43,035 nt of DNA from Kiritimatiellia bacterium (GTDB lineage Bacteria > Verrucomicrobiota > Kiritimatiellia > RFP12 > UBA1067): contig JAFXEU010000095.1 of NCBI GenBank assembly GCA_017520845.1, positions 1 through 43,035 on the forward strand. Direction: 5' to 3'. The position numbers were made by a program, and so were the translations under genes. Shown in pieces: positions 6,522-15,756 of the stretch. The notes under the pieces were generated by a model that worked only from the letters and a program-made list of their open reading frames with translations, searched no databases and was not told where the DNA came from. Within the stretch, counting starts at the first letter, position 1. Each line of letters begins with the position of its first letter.

Positions 6522-7535
6522 ATGAGTGGTTTTTATGCTGTAATACTGGCGGGCGGAAGCGGCGAAAGATTTTGGCCCCTGTCGACTCCCGAAAAGCCGA
6601 AACAGTTCCTGCGCGTTTTCGGCGGCGAGAGTCTTATCCGTCAGAGCGTTTCCCGTCTCGGCGGTCTTGTAGGGAGCGATGACGTTTATGTCGTTACCGG
6701 AAAGTCTCTTGTCGCGGCGACGGTAAAGGAGCTTCCGGAGATTCCCGCCGCGAATATAGTCGGTGAACCGTGTCGGAGAGATACGGGCGCGGCCGTTGCT
6801 CTCGGCGTGTCGTTCGCCGGGAAGAATTCCGATCCGGTCGTCGGATTTTTTCCGAGCGATCACATGGTTTCGAAGCCTGCGAAATTCCGTGCCGCCGTCA
6901 AGCGCGCCGTTCAGATTGCGCGGAAGAAAAACGCAATCGTGACGATCGGAATAAAGCCGACATATCCGGCGACGGGATTCGGTTATGTCGATGCCGTGAA
7001 GGGTCGGTTTGTGGAAAAGCCGGATTTGAAAACGGCGAAGAAATATCTCAAAGGCGGTTATCTCTGGAACGCCGGTATGTTCTTTGCGCGCGCGAGCGTT
7101 TTCCGCAAGGCGTTCGCCTCTCACGCTCCGGCGCTCACATCTCTCGCCTCACCTCGCTCAGGAAAGGTTTCGCTCGCCGCGATTTACAAAAACCTCGAGA
7201 GGATTTCATTCGACTATGCCGTTATGGAGGGGATATCCCGCGCGTTCGCCGACGGCACGGGCGACATTGCGCTCGGTGTCGTGCCAGGCGATTTCGGTTG
7301 GGACGATGTAGGCGGCTTCGCGTCGTTCGATACGTATTTCCCGCATGATTCACGCGGCAATGTCCGCGAAGGACCATGTACGGTCGTTGAATCCGACGGC
7401 AACATCTGTGTGGCGCGAAGCGCGCGGATTTCGCTTCTCGGCGTCAAGAATCTCGTCGTGGTGACGACGCCCGACGCGGTTCTCGTTGCCGACAAGTCGC
7501 GCATATCCGAAATGAAAAAACTCATTAAACGGTAA
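6522..7535 (+). CDS. manC: Mannose-1-phosphate guanylyltransferase
   Basis: A 337-residue nucleotidyltransferase making GDP-mannose from mannose-1-phosphate and GTP. The signature LAGGSGERFWPLS and PKQF near the N-terminus, EPCRRDTGAAVAL near residue 85 and FFPSDH near 110 are characteristic of the ManC/RfbM group. The length matches the short form without the C-terminal phosphomannose isomerase domain of bifunctional ManC/AlgA enzymes. GDP-mannose feeds surface polysaccharide, consistent with the O-antigen ligase-like gene at 27389. It starts 16 bases after the peptidase gene and is followed after four bases by truA. Confidence 0.9.
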   Translation: MSGFYAVILAGGSGERFWPLSTPEKPKQFLRVFGGESLIRQSVSRLGGLVGSDDVYVVTGKSLVAATVKELPEIPAANIVGEPCRRDTGAAVALGVSFAGKNSDPVVGFFPSDHMVSKPAKFRAAVKRAVQIARKKNAIVTIGIKPTYPATGFGYVDAVKGRFVEKPDLKTAKKYLKGGYLWNAGMFFARASVFRKAFASHAPALTSLASPRSGKVSLAAIYKNLERISFDYAVMEGISRAFADGTGDIALGVVPGDFGWDDVGGFASFDTYFPHDSRGNVREGPCTVVESDGNICVARSARISLLGVKNLVVVTTPDAVLVADKSRISEMKKLIKR

Positions 7536-7539
7536 CGAA

Positions 7540-8283
7540 GTGAAGCGTAAGTACAAAGTGGTTATAGCGTATGACGGCACAACCTATTCTGGTTGGCAGT
7601 ATCAGGAGAACGCCCTTGGTATTCAGCAGGTGGTCGAAGAGGCCGTCGCGTTTCTTGAGCGTTCGCCCGTGCGTGTCTTCGGCAGCTCCCGCACAGATGC
7701 GGGGGTTCACGCCAAAGGCTTTGTCGCCCACTTTCATCTTACAAAGCCGATACCGCCGAAAAATCTTTTGAAAGCGATGAATTCACGCCTCCCTGAAGCG
7801 GTGCGCGTAGTTAAAGCGTCTTACGCGAAGGAAAGTTTCGATGCGAGGCTTTCGGCGAAAGGCAAGGAGTACCGTTACCATATCTACCAGGGCGACATAA
7901 TGCCGCCTCATCTTGTTCCGTACTGGACATATTGCCACAGGCCCCTCGATTTTGAAGCGATGAAGAAGGCCGCGTCGTATTTTGTCGGTCGTCACGATTT
8001 CGTTTCGTTCGCCGCGAATCCAAACCGTGAACTCGAAACCACGGTGCGGAATATTTTCAGCTGTGAGATTAAAAAGTCCGGACCGAAGTACGTTATTGTC
8101 GTAAAGGGTGACGGTTTTCTTTACAAACAGGTACGTTCGATGGCGGGATTTCTCCTTTCCGTCGGCAAGGGCAACGAAAAGCCCGAAGCCGTGAAAGAAC
8201 TTCTTGACGCTGCTGCTCCGCGCACGGCGAGAGTCGAAACGGCTCCTCCGCGAGGGCTTTTTTTGTGGAAGGTTTTTTATTGA
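7540..8283 (+). CDS. truA: tRNA pseudouridine(38-40) synthase TruA
   Basis: A 247-residue TruA. The motif SSRTDAGVHAKG carries the catalytic Asp53; 'YDGTTYSGWQ' at 11-20 and 'FLYKQVRSMAGFL' in the C-terminal half are also diagnostic. It converts uridines 38-40 of the tRNA anticodon stem-loop to pseudouridine. The start is GTG at 7540, four bases after manC, chosen because no ATG precedes the conserved first strand. The final codons (8242-8264) can form a hairpin followed by seven T's, so the operon terminator appears to lie inside the coding sequence. Confidence 0.93.
   Translation: MKRKYKVVIAYDGTTYSGWQYQENALGIQQVVEEAVAFLERSPVRVFGSSRTDAGVHAKGFVAHFHLTKPIPPKNLLKAMNSRLPEAVRVVKASYAKESFDARLSAKGKEYRYHIYQGDIMPPHLVPYWTYCHRPLDFEAMKKAASYFVGRHDFVSFAANPNRELETTVRNIFSCEIKKSGPKYVIVVKGDGFLYKQVRSMAGFLLSVGKGNEKPEAVKELLDAAAPRTARVETAPPRGLFLWKVFY
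8242..8264 (+). terminator. Intrinsic terminator inside the 3' end of truA
   Basis: GCTCCTC (8242-8248) pairs with GAGGGC (8252-8257), with one bulged T and a CGC loop, and is followed at once by seven T's. It lies 19 bases before the truA stop codon. Termination here would trim the stop from most transcripts unless ribosomes disrupt the hairpin. Confidence 0.4.
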
Positions 8284-8299
8284 GCAATCAGTATTTAAT

Positions 8300-8329
8300 T
8301 TGCTTTTTTCATTAAAGATATAGTATAAT
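8300..8329 (+). promoter_or_regulatory. Promoter of the amino-sugar operon
   Basis: -35 TTGCTT (8300-8305), 18-base spacer, -10 TATAAT (8324-8329). The leader is about 30 bases and carries SD AGGAAGG before the ATG at 8368. Unlike most promoters in the window it has a fair -35 and no TG extension. Confidence 0.75.
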
Positions 8330-8367
8330 TACGAAACAACAAATTTACAAAATCAGGAAGGCTGAAT

Positions 8368-9285
8368 ATGAGTGAAGTAAAACCGACATTAGTTGTTCTC
8401 GCGGCCGGTATGGGTTCGCGTTACGGCGGGCTTAAGCAGGTCGACCCCGTAGGTCCCTCGGGCGAGGCTATTCTCGACTATTCCGTTTTTGACGCTTCCC
8501 GCGCCGGCTTCGGTAAAGTCGTGTTCATAATCCGCAAAGATTTCGAAGAGGTCTTCCGCGAGAAGGTCGGCAGGAAGTACGAGGGCATCATGGAGGTCGC
8601 CTACGCGTTCCAGGATCTTAACGACCTGCCCGCTCCGTACGTCGTTCCCGAAGGCCGATCCAAGCCATGGGGTACCGCTCACGCCATCCGCGCCGCACGC
8701 GATGTAGTTAAGGAGCCTTTCGCCGCCATCAACGCCGACGACTTCTACGGCCGCGACGCATTCCAGCAGCTCGCCAAGTTCCTCACCGGCGAGAAGGGCT
8801 GTCCGTGCAAGCATCATTTCGCCATGGTCGGCTACAACCTTTCGCTTACGCTTTCCGAGCACGGTTCCGTCGCGCGCGGCGTATGCAAGATCGACGATGC
8901 CGGTTATCTTACCGACGTCAAGGAGATGACAAAGCTCGTCAAGGCGGGTGATATGGCCGAAAATCAGGAAGATCCCGAGAATCCCGTAAAGGTGCCTCTC
9001 GACGCTCGCGTTTCGATGAACCTCTGGGGCTTCACGCCCGCTCTCTTCACTGAACTCGAAGAGCGCTTCCCGAAGTGGCTCGCCGAGAACGGCTCGAAGG
9101 AGAAGAGCGAATGGTACATTCCTTTCGTCGTCGACGAGCTCATCAAGGAAGGCAAGGCGGACGCTAAGGTTCTTCCGACCGAATCCGCGTGGTTCGGCGT
9201 CACCTACCGCGAGGACAAGCCTCTCGTGGTCGACGCGATCGCGAAGCTCGTCGCCGCCGGCGAATATCCCGAAAAACTTTTTTAA
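8368..9285 (+). CDS. Sugar-1-phosphate nucleotidyltransferase-like protein
   Basis: A 305-residue GT-A-type nucleotidyltransferase. LAAGMGSRYGGLKQ at 11-24 is the nucleotide-binding loop, GTAHAI at 102-107 and NADDFYG at 122-128 supply base- and metal-binding residues. The gene is directly followed by a NahK-like kinase and nagB, so the likely substrate is an N-acetylhexosamine-1-phosphate made by that kinase, giving an NDP-HexNAc; this is inferred from context. It differs from GlmU (no left-handed beta-helix). Alternatives are UTP-glucose-1-phosphate or other hexose-1-phosphate uridylyltransferase. Codon use is strongly biased to C-ending codons, as in the next two genes. Confidence 0.75.
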   Translation: MSEVKPTLVVLAAGMGSRYGGLKQVDPVGPSGEAILDYSVFDASRAGFGKVVFIIRKDFEEVFREKVGRKYEGIMEVAYAFQDLNDLPAPYVVPEGRSKPWGTAHAIRAARDVVKEPFAAINADDFYGRDAFQQLAKFLTGEKGCPCKHHFAMVGYNLSLTLSEHGSVARGVCKIDDAGYLTDVKEMTKLVKAGDMAENQEDPENPVKVPLDARVSMNLWGFTPALFTELEERFPKWLAENGSKEKSEWYIPFVVDELIKEGKADAKVLPTESAWFGVTYREDKPLVVDAIAKLVAAGEYPEKLF

Positions 9286-9304
9286 CCGATAAAGGAACGT
9301 AAAC

Positions 9305-10357
9305 ATGTCCAATCGCACCTACAGCGAAGAAGAGCTGCTTTCAGTCCTCTCGGCATTCGGAGTCACCGATGTCGTAAAGGTCGCCCGATACGGTTCGGGC
9401 CACATCAACGACACGTTCAAGGCCGACGATGTCCGCGGCGTGTCGTACATTCTCCAGCGCATCAACACCGACATCTTTCCCGATGCCGACGGCATGATGG
9501 AGAACATCAGCCGCGTCACGAGCCACATCCGCTCGAAGGGCGGCAGGTCGCTCGAGGTTCTCGGCTACAAGAATCCTTGGCGTCTTTACGCGTTCATCAC
9601 GGGCGCACGCACGATCGACCTTATCGAAAACGCCGACCAGGCCTTTCTCGCGGCGAACGCTTTCGCGCAGTTCCAGAACGCTCTCGCCGATCTTCCCGAA
9701 CCGCGTCTCAACGAGATTCTGCCCAAGTTCCATAATACGGTCAACCGTCTTAAGCTTCTCGACGAGGCCGCCGCGGCCGACGTCAAGGATCGCCTCAAAC
9801 TCGTGCAGCGCGAGATGGATTTCATCAACGCGCGCCGCGAAGAGGCCGGGCGCATCGTCAACGCCATGGCGAGCGGCGAGATTCCCGAGCGTATTACCCA
9901 CAACGATACGAAGATCAACAACGTCATGCTCGACGACGTGACGCAGCAGGGCGTCGCGGTCATCGACCTTGATACGGTAATGCCCGGCTCCGCGCTCTAC
10001 GATTTCGGCGATATGGTCCGTACGTCGACCGCCGCCGCCGCCGAGGACGAGAAGGATCTCGACAAGGTGTTCTCGCGCAAGGAGTATTTCGAGGCTCTCG
10101 TCAAGGGCTATCTCAAGGACGCGAAGTTCCTCAACGCCGCCGAGCTCGACGCTCTCGCGTTCTCCGGGCGCCTCATCACGCTCACGATCGGCATCCGCTT
10201 CCTCACCGACTATCTCGCGGGCGACACGTATTTCAGGACGGCGTACGACGACCACAATCTCGTCCGCTGCCGCACCCAGCTCAAGATGGTCCAGTCGATG
10301 GAAGATCAGCGCGACGAATACGAGCGTATCGTCCGCGAAACCGCGAAATCACTTTAA
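9305..10357 (+). CDS. nahK: N-acetylhexosamine 1-kinase-like phosphotransferase (NahK family)
   Basis: A 350-residue aminoglycoside-phosphotransferase-fold kinase. The catalytic loop THNDTKINNVML (His199, Asp201) and the metal-binding IDLDT (220-224) are intact, and 'GSGHINDTF' near 30 matches the glycine-rich N-lobe entry of NahK. NahK phosphorylates GlcNAc or GalNAc at C1. The flanking nucleotidyltransferase and nagB agree with amino-sugar use. No LnpA-type phosphorylase or GalE is present, so this is not the full bifidobacterial lacto-N-biose pathway. Clear SD (AAAGGAA) before the ATG. Homoserine-kinase-like or other APH members are alternatives but fit the context less well. Confidence 0.78.
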   Translation: MSNRTYSEEELLSVLSAFGVTDVVKVARYGSGHINDTFKADDVRGVSYILQRINTDIFPDADGMMENISRVTSHIRSKGGRSLEVLGYKNPWRLYAFITGARTIDLIENADQAFLAANAFAQFQNALADLPEPRLNEILPKFHNTVNRLKLLDEAAAADVKDRLKLVQREMDFINARREEAGRIVNAMASGEIPERITHNDTKINNVMLDDVTQQGVAVIDLDTVMPGSALYDFGDMVRTSTAAAAEDEKDLDKVFSRKEYFEALVKGYLKDAKFLNAAELDALAFSGRLITLTIGIRFLTDYLAGDTYFRTAYDDHNLVRCRTQLKMVQSMEDQRDEYERIVRETAKSL

Positions 10358-10385
10358 CGTAAACTCAACCAAGAGAGGTAAAAAA

Positions 10386-11159
10386 ATGGAAATCGTAATC
10401 TGCAAGACCAAAAAGGAAGCGAGCCGCAAGGCCGCTGATATGATCGCCAAGCTCGTCAAGGAGAATCCCAAGTGCGTATTGGGTCTCGCGACAGGCTCCA
10501 CCCCGGTCGAGATGTATGACTGCCTCGCCAAGGACGTCAAGGCCAAGAAGATATCCTTCAAGAACGTCAAGAGCTGGAACCTCGACGAATATTACGGTCT
10601 CGCTCCGACGCACGATCAGAGCTACCGCTACTTCATGAACGAGAACTTCTTCGACAAGATCGACATCAAGAAGTCCAATACCCACGTTCTCAACGGTCTC
10701 GCCAAGGACTGGCGCAAGGAATGCGCCGCGTACGAGGCCCAGATCAAGAAGGCGGGCGGCATCGATCTTCAGGTTCTCGGCATCGGATCCGACGGCCACA
10801 TCGCGTTCAACGAGCCCGGCAGCTCCCTCGCTTCGCGCACGCGCATCGTTTACCTCACGCCCCAGACGATCAAGGACAACGCCCGCTTCTTCAAGAAGGC
10901 GTCCGACGTTCCCGTAAGCGCGCTCTCGATGGGTGTCGGTACGATCTGCGAGGCCAAGAAGGTTGTCCTTCTCGCCTTCGGAAAGAACAAGGCCGATGCC
11001 GTCAAGGGTATGGTCGAGGGCGGCATGAGCCAGTTCTGCACGGCTTCCGCGCTCCAGGCCCATAACGACGCGTGGGTGTTCTGCGACGAAGAGGCCGCTT
11101 CCAAGCTCAAGCTCAAGAAGTTCTACGCCTGGCGCAGCGAAATCGAAATGAAAGGTTGA
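10386..11159 (+). CDS. nagB: Glucosamine-6-phosphate deaminase
   Basis: A 257-residue NagB: LATGSTP near residue 38 binds the phosphate, NLDEYYGL near 65 holds the active-site acidic residues, and [14 protein letters not shown] near 137 has the catalytic His and Glu. It converts glucosamine-6-phosphate to fructose-6-phosphate and ammonia, taking amino sugars into glycolysis. NagA (deacetylase) is not in the window. SD GAGAGG lies seven bases before the ATG. Together with the two upstream genes it gives the cell two fates for amino sugars: activation (C1 kinase plus nucleotidyltransferase) or breakdown (NagB). Confidence 0.93.
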   Translation: MEIVICKTKKEASRKAADMIAKLVKENPKCVLGLATGSTPVEMYDCLAKDVKAKKISFKNVKSWNLDEYYGLAPTHDQSYRYFMNENFFDKIDIKKSNTHVLNGLAKDWRKECAAYEAQIKKAGGIDLQVLGIGSDGHIAFNEPGSSLASRTRIVYLTPQTIKDNARFFKKASDVPVSALSMGVGTICEAKKVVLLAFGKNKADAVKGMVEGGMSQFCTASALQAHNDAWVFCDEEAASKLKLKKFYAWRSEIEMKG

Positions 11160-11164
11160 AAGAA

Positions 11165-11299
11165 ATGAAATACGTATGCAAAGTCTGCGGTTACGTCTAC
11201 GATCCCGCCGATAACAACGGCGTCGAATTTGACGCGCTTCCCGACGACTGGACATGCCCGCTCTGCGGAGTCGGCAAGGATCAGTTCGAGGCTATGTAA
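11165..11299 (+). CDS. Short-form rubredoxin (44 residues)
   Basis: Two Cys pairs, C5-x2-C8-G and C31-P-L-C34-G, bind one iron. The spacing between pairs is about seven residues shorter than in common 52-residue rubredoxins and matches the short type known from Desulfovibrio desulfuricans, where the loop before 'LPDDW' is deleted. Rubredoxins carry electrons in anaerobes, often to oxygen- or peroxide-reducing enzymes; no such partner is nearby. It begins five bases after nagB and ends just before a strong terminator, so it is the last gene of the amino-sugar operon. Confidence 0.93.
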   Translation: MKYVCKVCGYVYDPADNNGVEFDALPDDWTCPLCGVGKDQFEAM

Positions 11300-11314
11300 G
11301 TCGAAGAAGACCTG

Positions 11315-11359
11315 ATGCAAAAAAAGACGCGCTGTAATCTGGCGCGTCTTTTTTTGCAT
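11315..11359. terminator. Strong bidirectional intrinsic terminator
   Basis: ATGCAAAAAAAGACGCGC (11315-11332) and its exact reverse complement (11342-11359) flank a nine-base loop. The T-run follows the GC stem on the + strand, and the mirrored A-run would act on the other strand. It ends the nagB-rubredoxin operon ahead of ilvD. Confidence 0.93.
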
Positions 11360-11389
11360 ATCAATGTGATTTCGGATGATGCGCAAAAA

Positions 11390-11398
11390 TGGTATAAT
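11390..11398 (+). promoter_or_regulatory. ilvD: ilvD promoter (extended -10)
   Basis: TGG-TATAAT with the hexamer at 11393-11398, 45 bases before the chosen ATG at 11444. The leader (about 40 bases) carries AAAAGGA as SD. An in-frame ATG at 11399 touches the -10 box and would not be in the transcript. Confidence 0.72.
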
Positions 11399-11443
11399 AT
11401 GTCATACGTATACAAAAAAGAAATCGTTAAAAGGAATATCTCT

Positions 11444-13135
<1,692 letters not shown>

Positions 13136-13139
13136 AATA

Positions 13140-13148
13140 TGATATAAT
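13140..13148 (+). promoter_or_regulatory. hisB: hisB operon promoter, leaderless start
   Basis: TGA-TATAAT with hexamer at 13143-13148, eight bases before the hisB ATG at 13157. No SD lies between. The TG begins four bases after the ilvD stop codon, so his expression is separate from ilvD despite the close packing. Confidence 0.72.
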
Positions 13149-13156
13149 ATATCAAT

Positions 13157-13753
13157 ATGGAATCATCTATCAGAAAATCGGCGGTAGAACGCAATACCAA
13201 AGAAACCAGGATAAAACTCGAACTCAATCTTGACGGTTCGGGCGAAGGTGTGATCGATACTGGCATCGGATTTTTCAACCACATGCTCGAACTTTTCAAG
13301 AAGCATGCGCTTGTCGATCTTTCGGTAAAGGCTGAAGGCGACATCGACGTCGATTATCACCACACCGTCGAGGATGTAGGACTCGTACTGGGCAAGGCTC
13401 TCAATGAGGCCCTAGGCGATCGCCGCGGTATTGTCAGATACGGTTTCGCGTCCATTCCCATGGACGAGGCTCTTTGCGAAACTTCCATCGATCTCGGTGG
13501 CCGCCCGTTCATCGTTATGGTCTCGCCGATGAAGCATATGACGGTCAGAGATTTCGAGGTAAAGCTCGTTGAGGAGTTTTTCCGCGCGCTCAGCGTCGAG
13601 GGCCGATTGAACGTTCACCTTCGCCAGATCTACGGCGACGAGGCTCATCACGTATGCGAGGGCTTTTTCAAAAGTTTTGCACGCGCTCTTCGCGCGGCTA
13701 AGGCGTTTGATCCCGCCGAAAAGGGTGTACCTTCATCGAAGGGGGTTATATGA
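13157..13753 (+). CDS. hisB: Imidazoleglycerol-phosphate dehydratase
   Basis: A 198-residue monofunctional HisB (no phosphatase domain). The manganese-binding motifs are seen: FFNHMLELF, DVDYHHTVEDVG and the second GDEAHHVCEGFFKSFARAL. It catalyses the sixth step of histidine synthesis, forming imidazole-acetol phosphate. The ATG follows the -10 box by eight bases. Its stop overlaps the hisA start (ATGA), a translationally coupled pair. hisH, which often lies between hisB and hisA, is absent here, so the histidine genes are scattered in this genome. Confidence 0.95.
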   Translation: MESSIRKSAVERNTKETRIKLELNLDGSGEGVIDTGIGFFNHMLELFKKHALVDLSVKAEGDIDVDYHHTVEDVGLVLGKALNEALGDRRGIVRYGFASIPMDEALCETSIDLGGRPFIVMVSPMKHMTVRDFEVKLVEEFFRALSVEGRLNVHLRQIYGDEAHHVCEGFFKSFARALRAAKAFDPAEKGVPSSKGVI

Positions 13754-14475
13754 TAATACTTCCCGCCATCGATTTAAAAGGCGGAATGTGCGTCCGTCTC
13801 CGCCAGGGTCGCGCCGACGACGTAACCGTCTACGGAAACGATCCGGCGGCCCAGGCCCGCGACTGGGCGGAGCAGGGAGGTCGCGAACTTCACGTCGTCG
13901 ATCTCGACGGCGCGTTTGACGGCGAACCTCGCCATGCCGAAGTGATCGCGAGAATCATCGAGGCGTTCGGCGGTCCTGTCGAGGTGGGCGGCGGCCTTAG
14001 AACTCCCGAGGCTCTGCGCGCCGTAATCGAAGCTGGAGCCGCGCGCGCAATCATCGGTTCGGCGGCGCTTGAAGATCCCGAGTTTCTTCTTTCCGCGGTG
14101 GAATGTTACGGCGATAAAATCGCCGTCGGCATCGATGCGCGCGACGGCCTTGTCCAGACAAAGGGCTGGGTCACGACGACCGACGTCAAAGCGGTAGATC
14201 TTGCGAGCGCCGTGGCCAAGATGGGTGTGAAAACGATCATCTATACCGATACGGCGACCGACGGAATGCTCGGAGGCCCTAATCTTACCCAGATGGCGGC
14301 GATCTGTGATGCGGCTCCCACGTGCGACATCACGGCTTCGGGCGGTGTCAGCTCTCCTTACGATGTAGCGAACTTAAAGGCGCTTGAGCGTCCCAACCTC
14401 CGCGCTGCAATCGTCGGAAAAGCTCTTTATGACGAGCGCACCACTCTTAAAGAAATGAATATCGCGGCACTTTAA
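13750..14475 (+). CDS. hisA: ProFAR isomerase HisA
   Basis: A 241-residue TIM-barrel isomerase. The catalytic Asp8 lies in AIDLKGGMCVRLRQG, the second Asp in YTDTATDGMLGGPN, and phosphate-binding glycines in VGGGLRT and TASGGVSS. It isomerises the aminoaldose ProFAR to PRFAR in histidine synthesis. It could in principle also act as PriA in tryptophan synthesis, as in actinobacteria, but nothing in the sequence demands that. Four-base overlap with hisB; the next gene begins three bases after its stop. Confidence 0.95.
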   Translation: MIILPAIDLKGGMCVRLRQGRADDVTVYGNDPAAQARDWAEQGGRELHVVDLDGAFDGEPRHAEVIARIIEAFGGPVEVGGGLRTPEALRAVIEAGAARAIIGSAALEDPEFLLSAVECYGDKIAVGIDARDGLVQTKGWVTTTDVKAVDLASAVAKMGVKTIIYTDTATDGMLGGPNLTQMAAICDAAPTCDITASGGVSSPYDVANLKALERPNLRAAIVGKALYDERTTLKEMNIAAL

Positions 14476-14478
14476 AAG

Positions 14479-15723
14479 ATGAATAAACCTCGTCTGCACG
14501 TTTTTAAAAACGGTCTTAAGGTTGTACTCGTTCCCTGTGAAGCCGAAAGCGTCGCTTTCGGTCTCTTTATCGCTTCCGGTTCTCGTCACGAAACGGAGAA
14601 GACGGCCGGTATTTCCCATTTTATCGAACATATGCTTTTTAAAGGGACTCCCTCGAGAAAGCCGATAGACATTACACGCGCGATTGAAGGGCGCGGAGGA
14701 AATTTCAACGCCTGTACGGGCGAAGAGTCGACGTGTTATTATGCGCACATGCCGTACGAATATCTCAACGAGGCGATGGATATCATCTTCGATATGTATC
14801 TCAACGCCACCATACCCGATGATGAATTTGAACGCGAAAAGCGTGTGGTTCTTGAAGAGATAAAGATGTATTCAGACGAGCCGGACGCTGTCGCGTTCGA
14901 GAATCTTCAGCGCTCTCTTTTTCCGAAGAATCGTCTCGGCGCGAGCGTTTCGGGATCCGCGAAGTCGCTCGTGCCGCTCAAGCCTGAAGATCTGAGACGT
15001 TATATCACGACGCACTATGCGCCCTCAAAAACGGTTGCCGTCGTCGTAGGTCGTTTTGACGAAGAAAAGGCGCTCGAAGAAATTACACGTAATATCGCCG
15101 AATGCCGTCGTACGGCGAGCGGTTTTAAGAATGTAAAGGGTGTCGATTTTTCCATCGCTCCCGTCCGTGAAGTTACGGCCGCTAAAGACGTTCAGCAGAC
15201 GCAGCTTGCGCTGGGGTACAGAACATTCGGCATCAACGATGAGCGCAAATACGCGGCGAGTGTCTTGGACGCCGTTATGGGAAAGGGGATGTCGAGCCGC
15301 CTCTTTCAGGAAGTAAGAGAGAAAAGGGGACTTAGCTACGACATCTCGTCTCGAATGCAGTTTTTCACCGACGCGGGTATGTTCACCGTGACTGCGGGCG
15401 TTGATCCGACGAAAGAAGCTTTGGCGGTCAAGACGATTGAAAAGGAAATCGACAAGATTCGCTCTAAAAAAGTTTCCGCTTCCGAGCTTAATCGTATTAA
15501 AGAATTTATGCTCGGAAACTTCAGGCTTTCCCATGAGCGTGTCGTTTCTAAACTTTTCTTCTACGGCTCCACGCTTCTTTCGTACGGAAGACTTATGACG
15601 ACGGAAGAACAGGTTGAAGCCGTTAAGGCCGTTTCTTCAGCCGATGTTCTTGAAGTCGCGGAGGTTATTTTTGATCCCGCGAACAGAGGCTATAGCCGTG
15701 TTGTTCCTAAAATCATGGAATAA
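14479..15723 (+). CDS. M16-family zinc peptidase (mitochondrial-processing-peptidase type)
   Basis: A 414-residue cytoplasmic peptidase with the inverted zinc motif HFIEH (His47, Glu50, His51) and the distal Glu in GEESTCYYAH. The C-terminal half holds the Peptidase_M16_C domain with 'GMSSRLFQEVREKRGLSY'. This is the PqqL/YmxG-like short form with two homologous halves, of which only the first is active. It degrades peptides or trims leaders; the substrate is unknown. It begins three bases after hisA without an SD, so translation probably depends on coupling. Confidence 0.9.
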   Translation: MNKPRLHVFKNGLKVVLVPCEAESVAFGLFIASGSRHETEKTAGISHFIEHMLFKGTPSRKPIDITRAIEGRGGNFNACTGEESTCYYAHMPYEYLNEAMDIIFDMYLNATIPDDEFEREKRVVLEEIKMYSDEPDAVAFENLQRSLFPKNRLGASVSGSAKSLVPLKPEDLRRYITTHYAPSKTVAVVVGRFDEEKALEEITRNIAECRRTASGFKNVKGVDFSIAPVREVTAAKDVQQTQLALGYRTFGINDERKYAASVLDAVMGKGMSSRLFQEVREKRGLSYDISSRMQFFTDAGMFTVTAGVDPTKEALAVKTIEKEIDKIRSKKVSASELNRIKEFMLGNFRLSHERVVSKLFFYGSTLLSYGRLMTTEEQVEAVKAVSSADVLEVAEVIFDPANRGYSRVVPKIME

Positions 15724-15756
15724 AAATAATTTTGATCAGAATAGGTGATTTGAGAA

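Noticed and set aside
8389..9318. Long minus-strand open frame opposite the nucleotidyltransferase
   Set aside because: It lies antisense to a gene with clear motifs; biased codons of the sense gene keep the other strand free of stops. The same holds for 9341-10255, 10365-11255, 11402-12382, and the + strand frames 24301-25275 and 40997-41944.
11315..11443. ilvD start upstream at 11315 or 11399
   Set aside because: The first lies in the terminator and the second overlaps the -10 box; the family N-terminus and SD fit 11444.
15724..15756. FMN riboswitch before ribD
   Set aside because: The gap is only 33 bases, far shorter than an RFN element, and has no matching motif.
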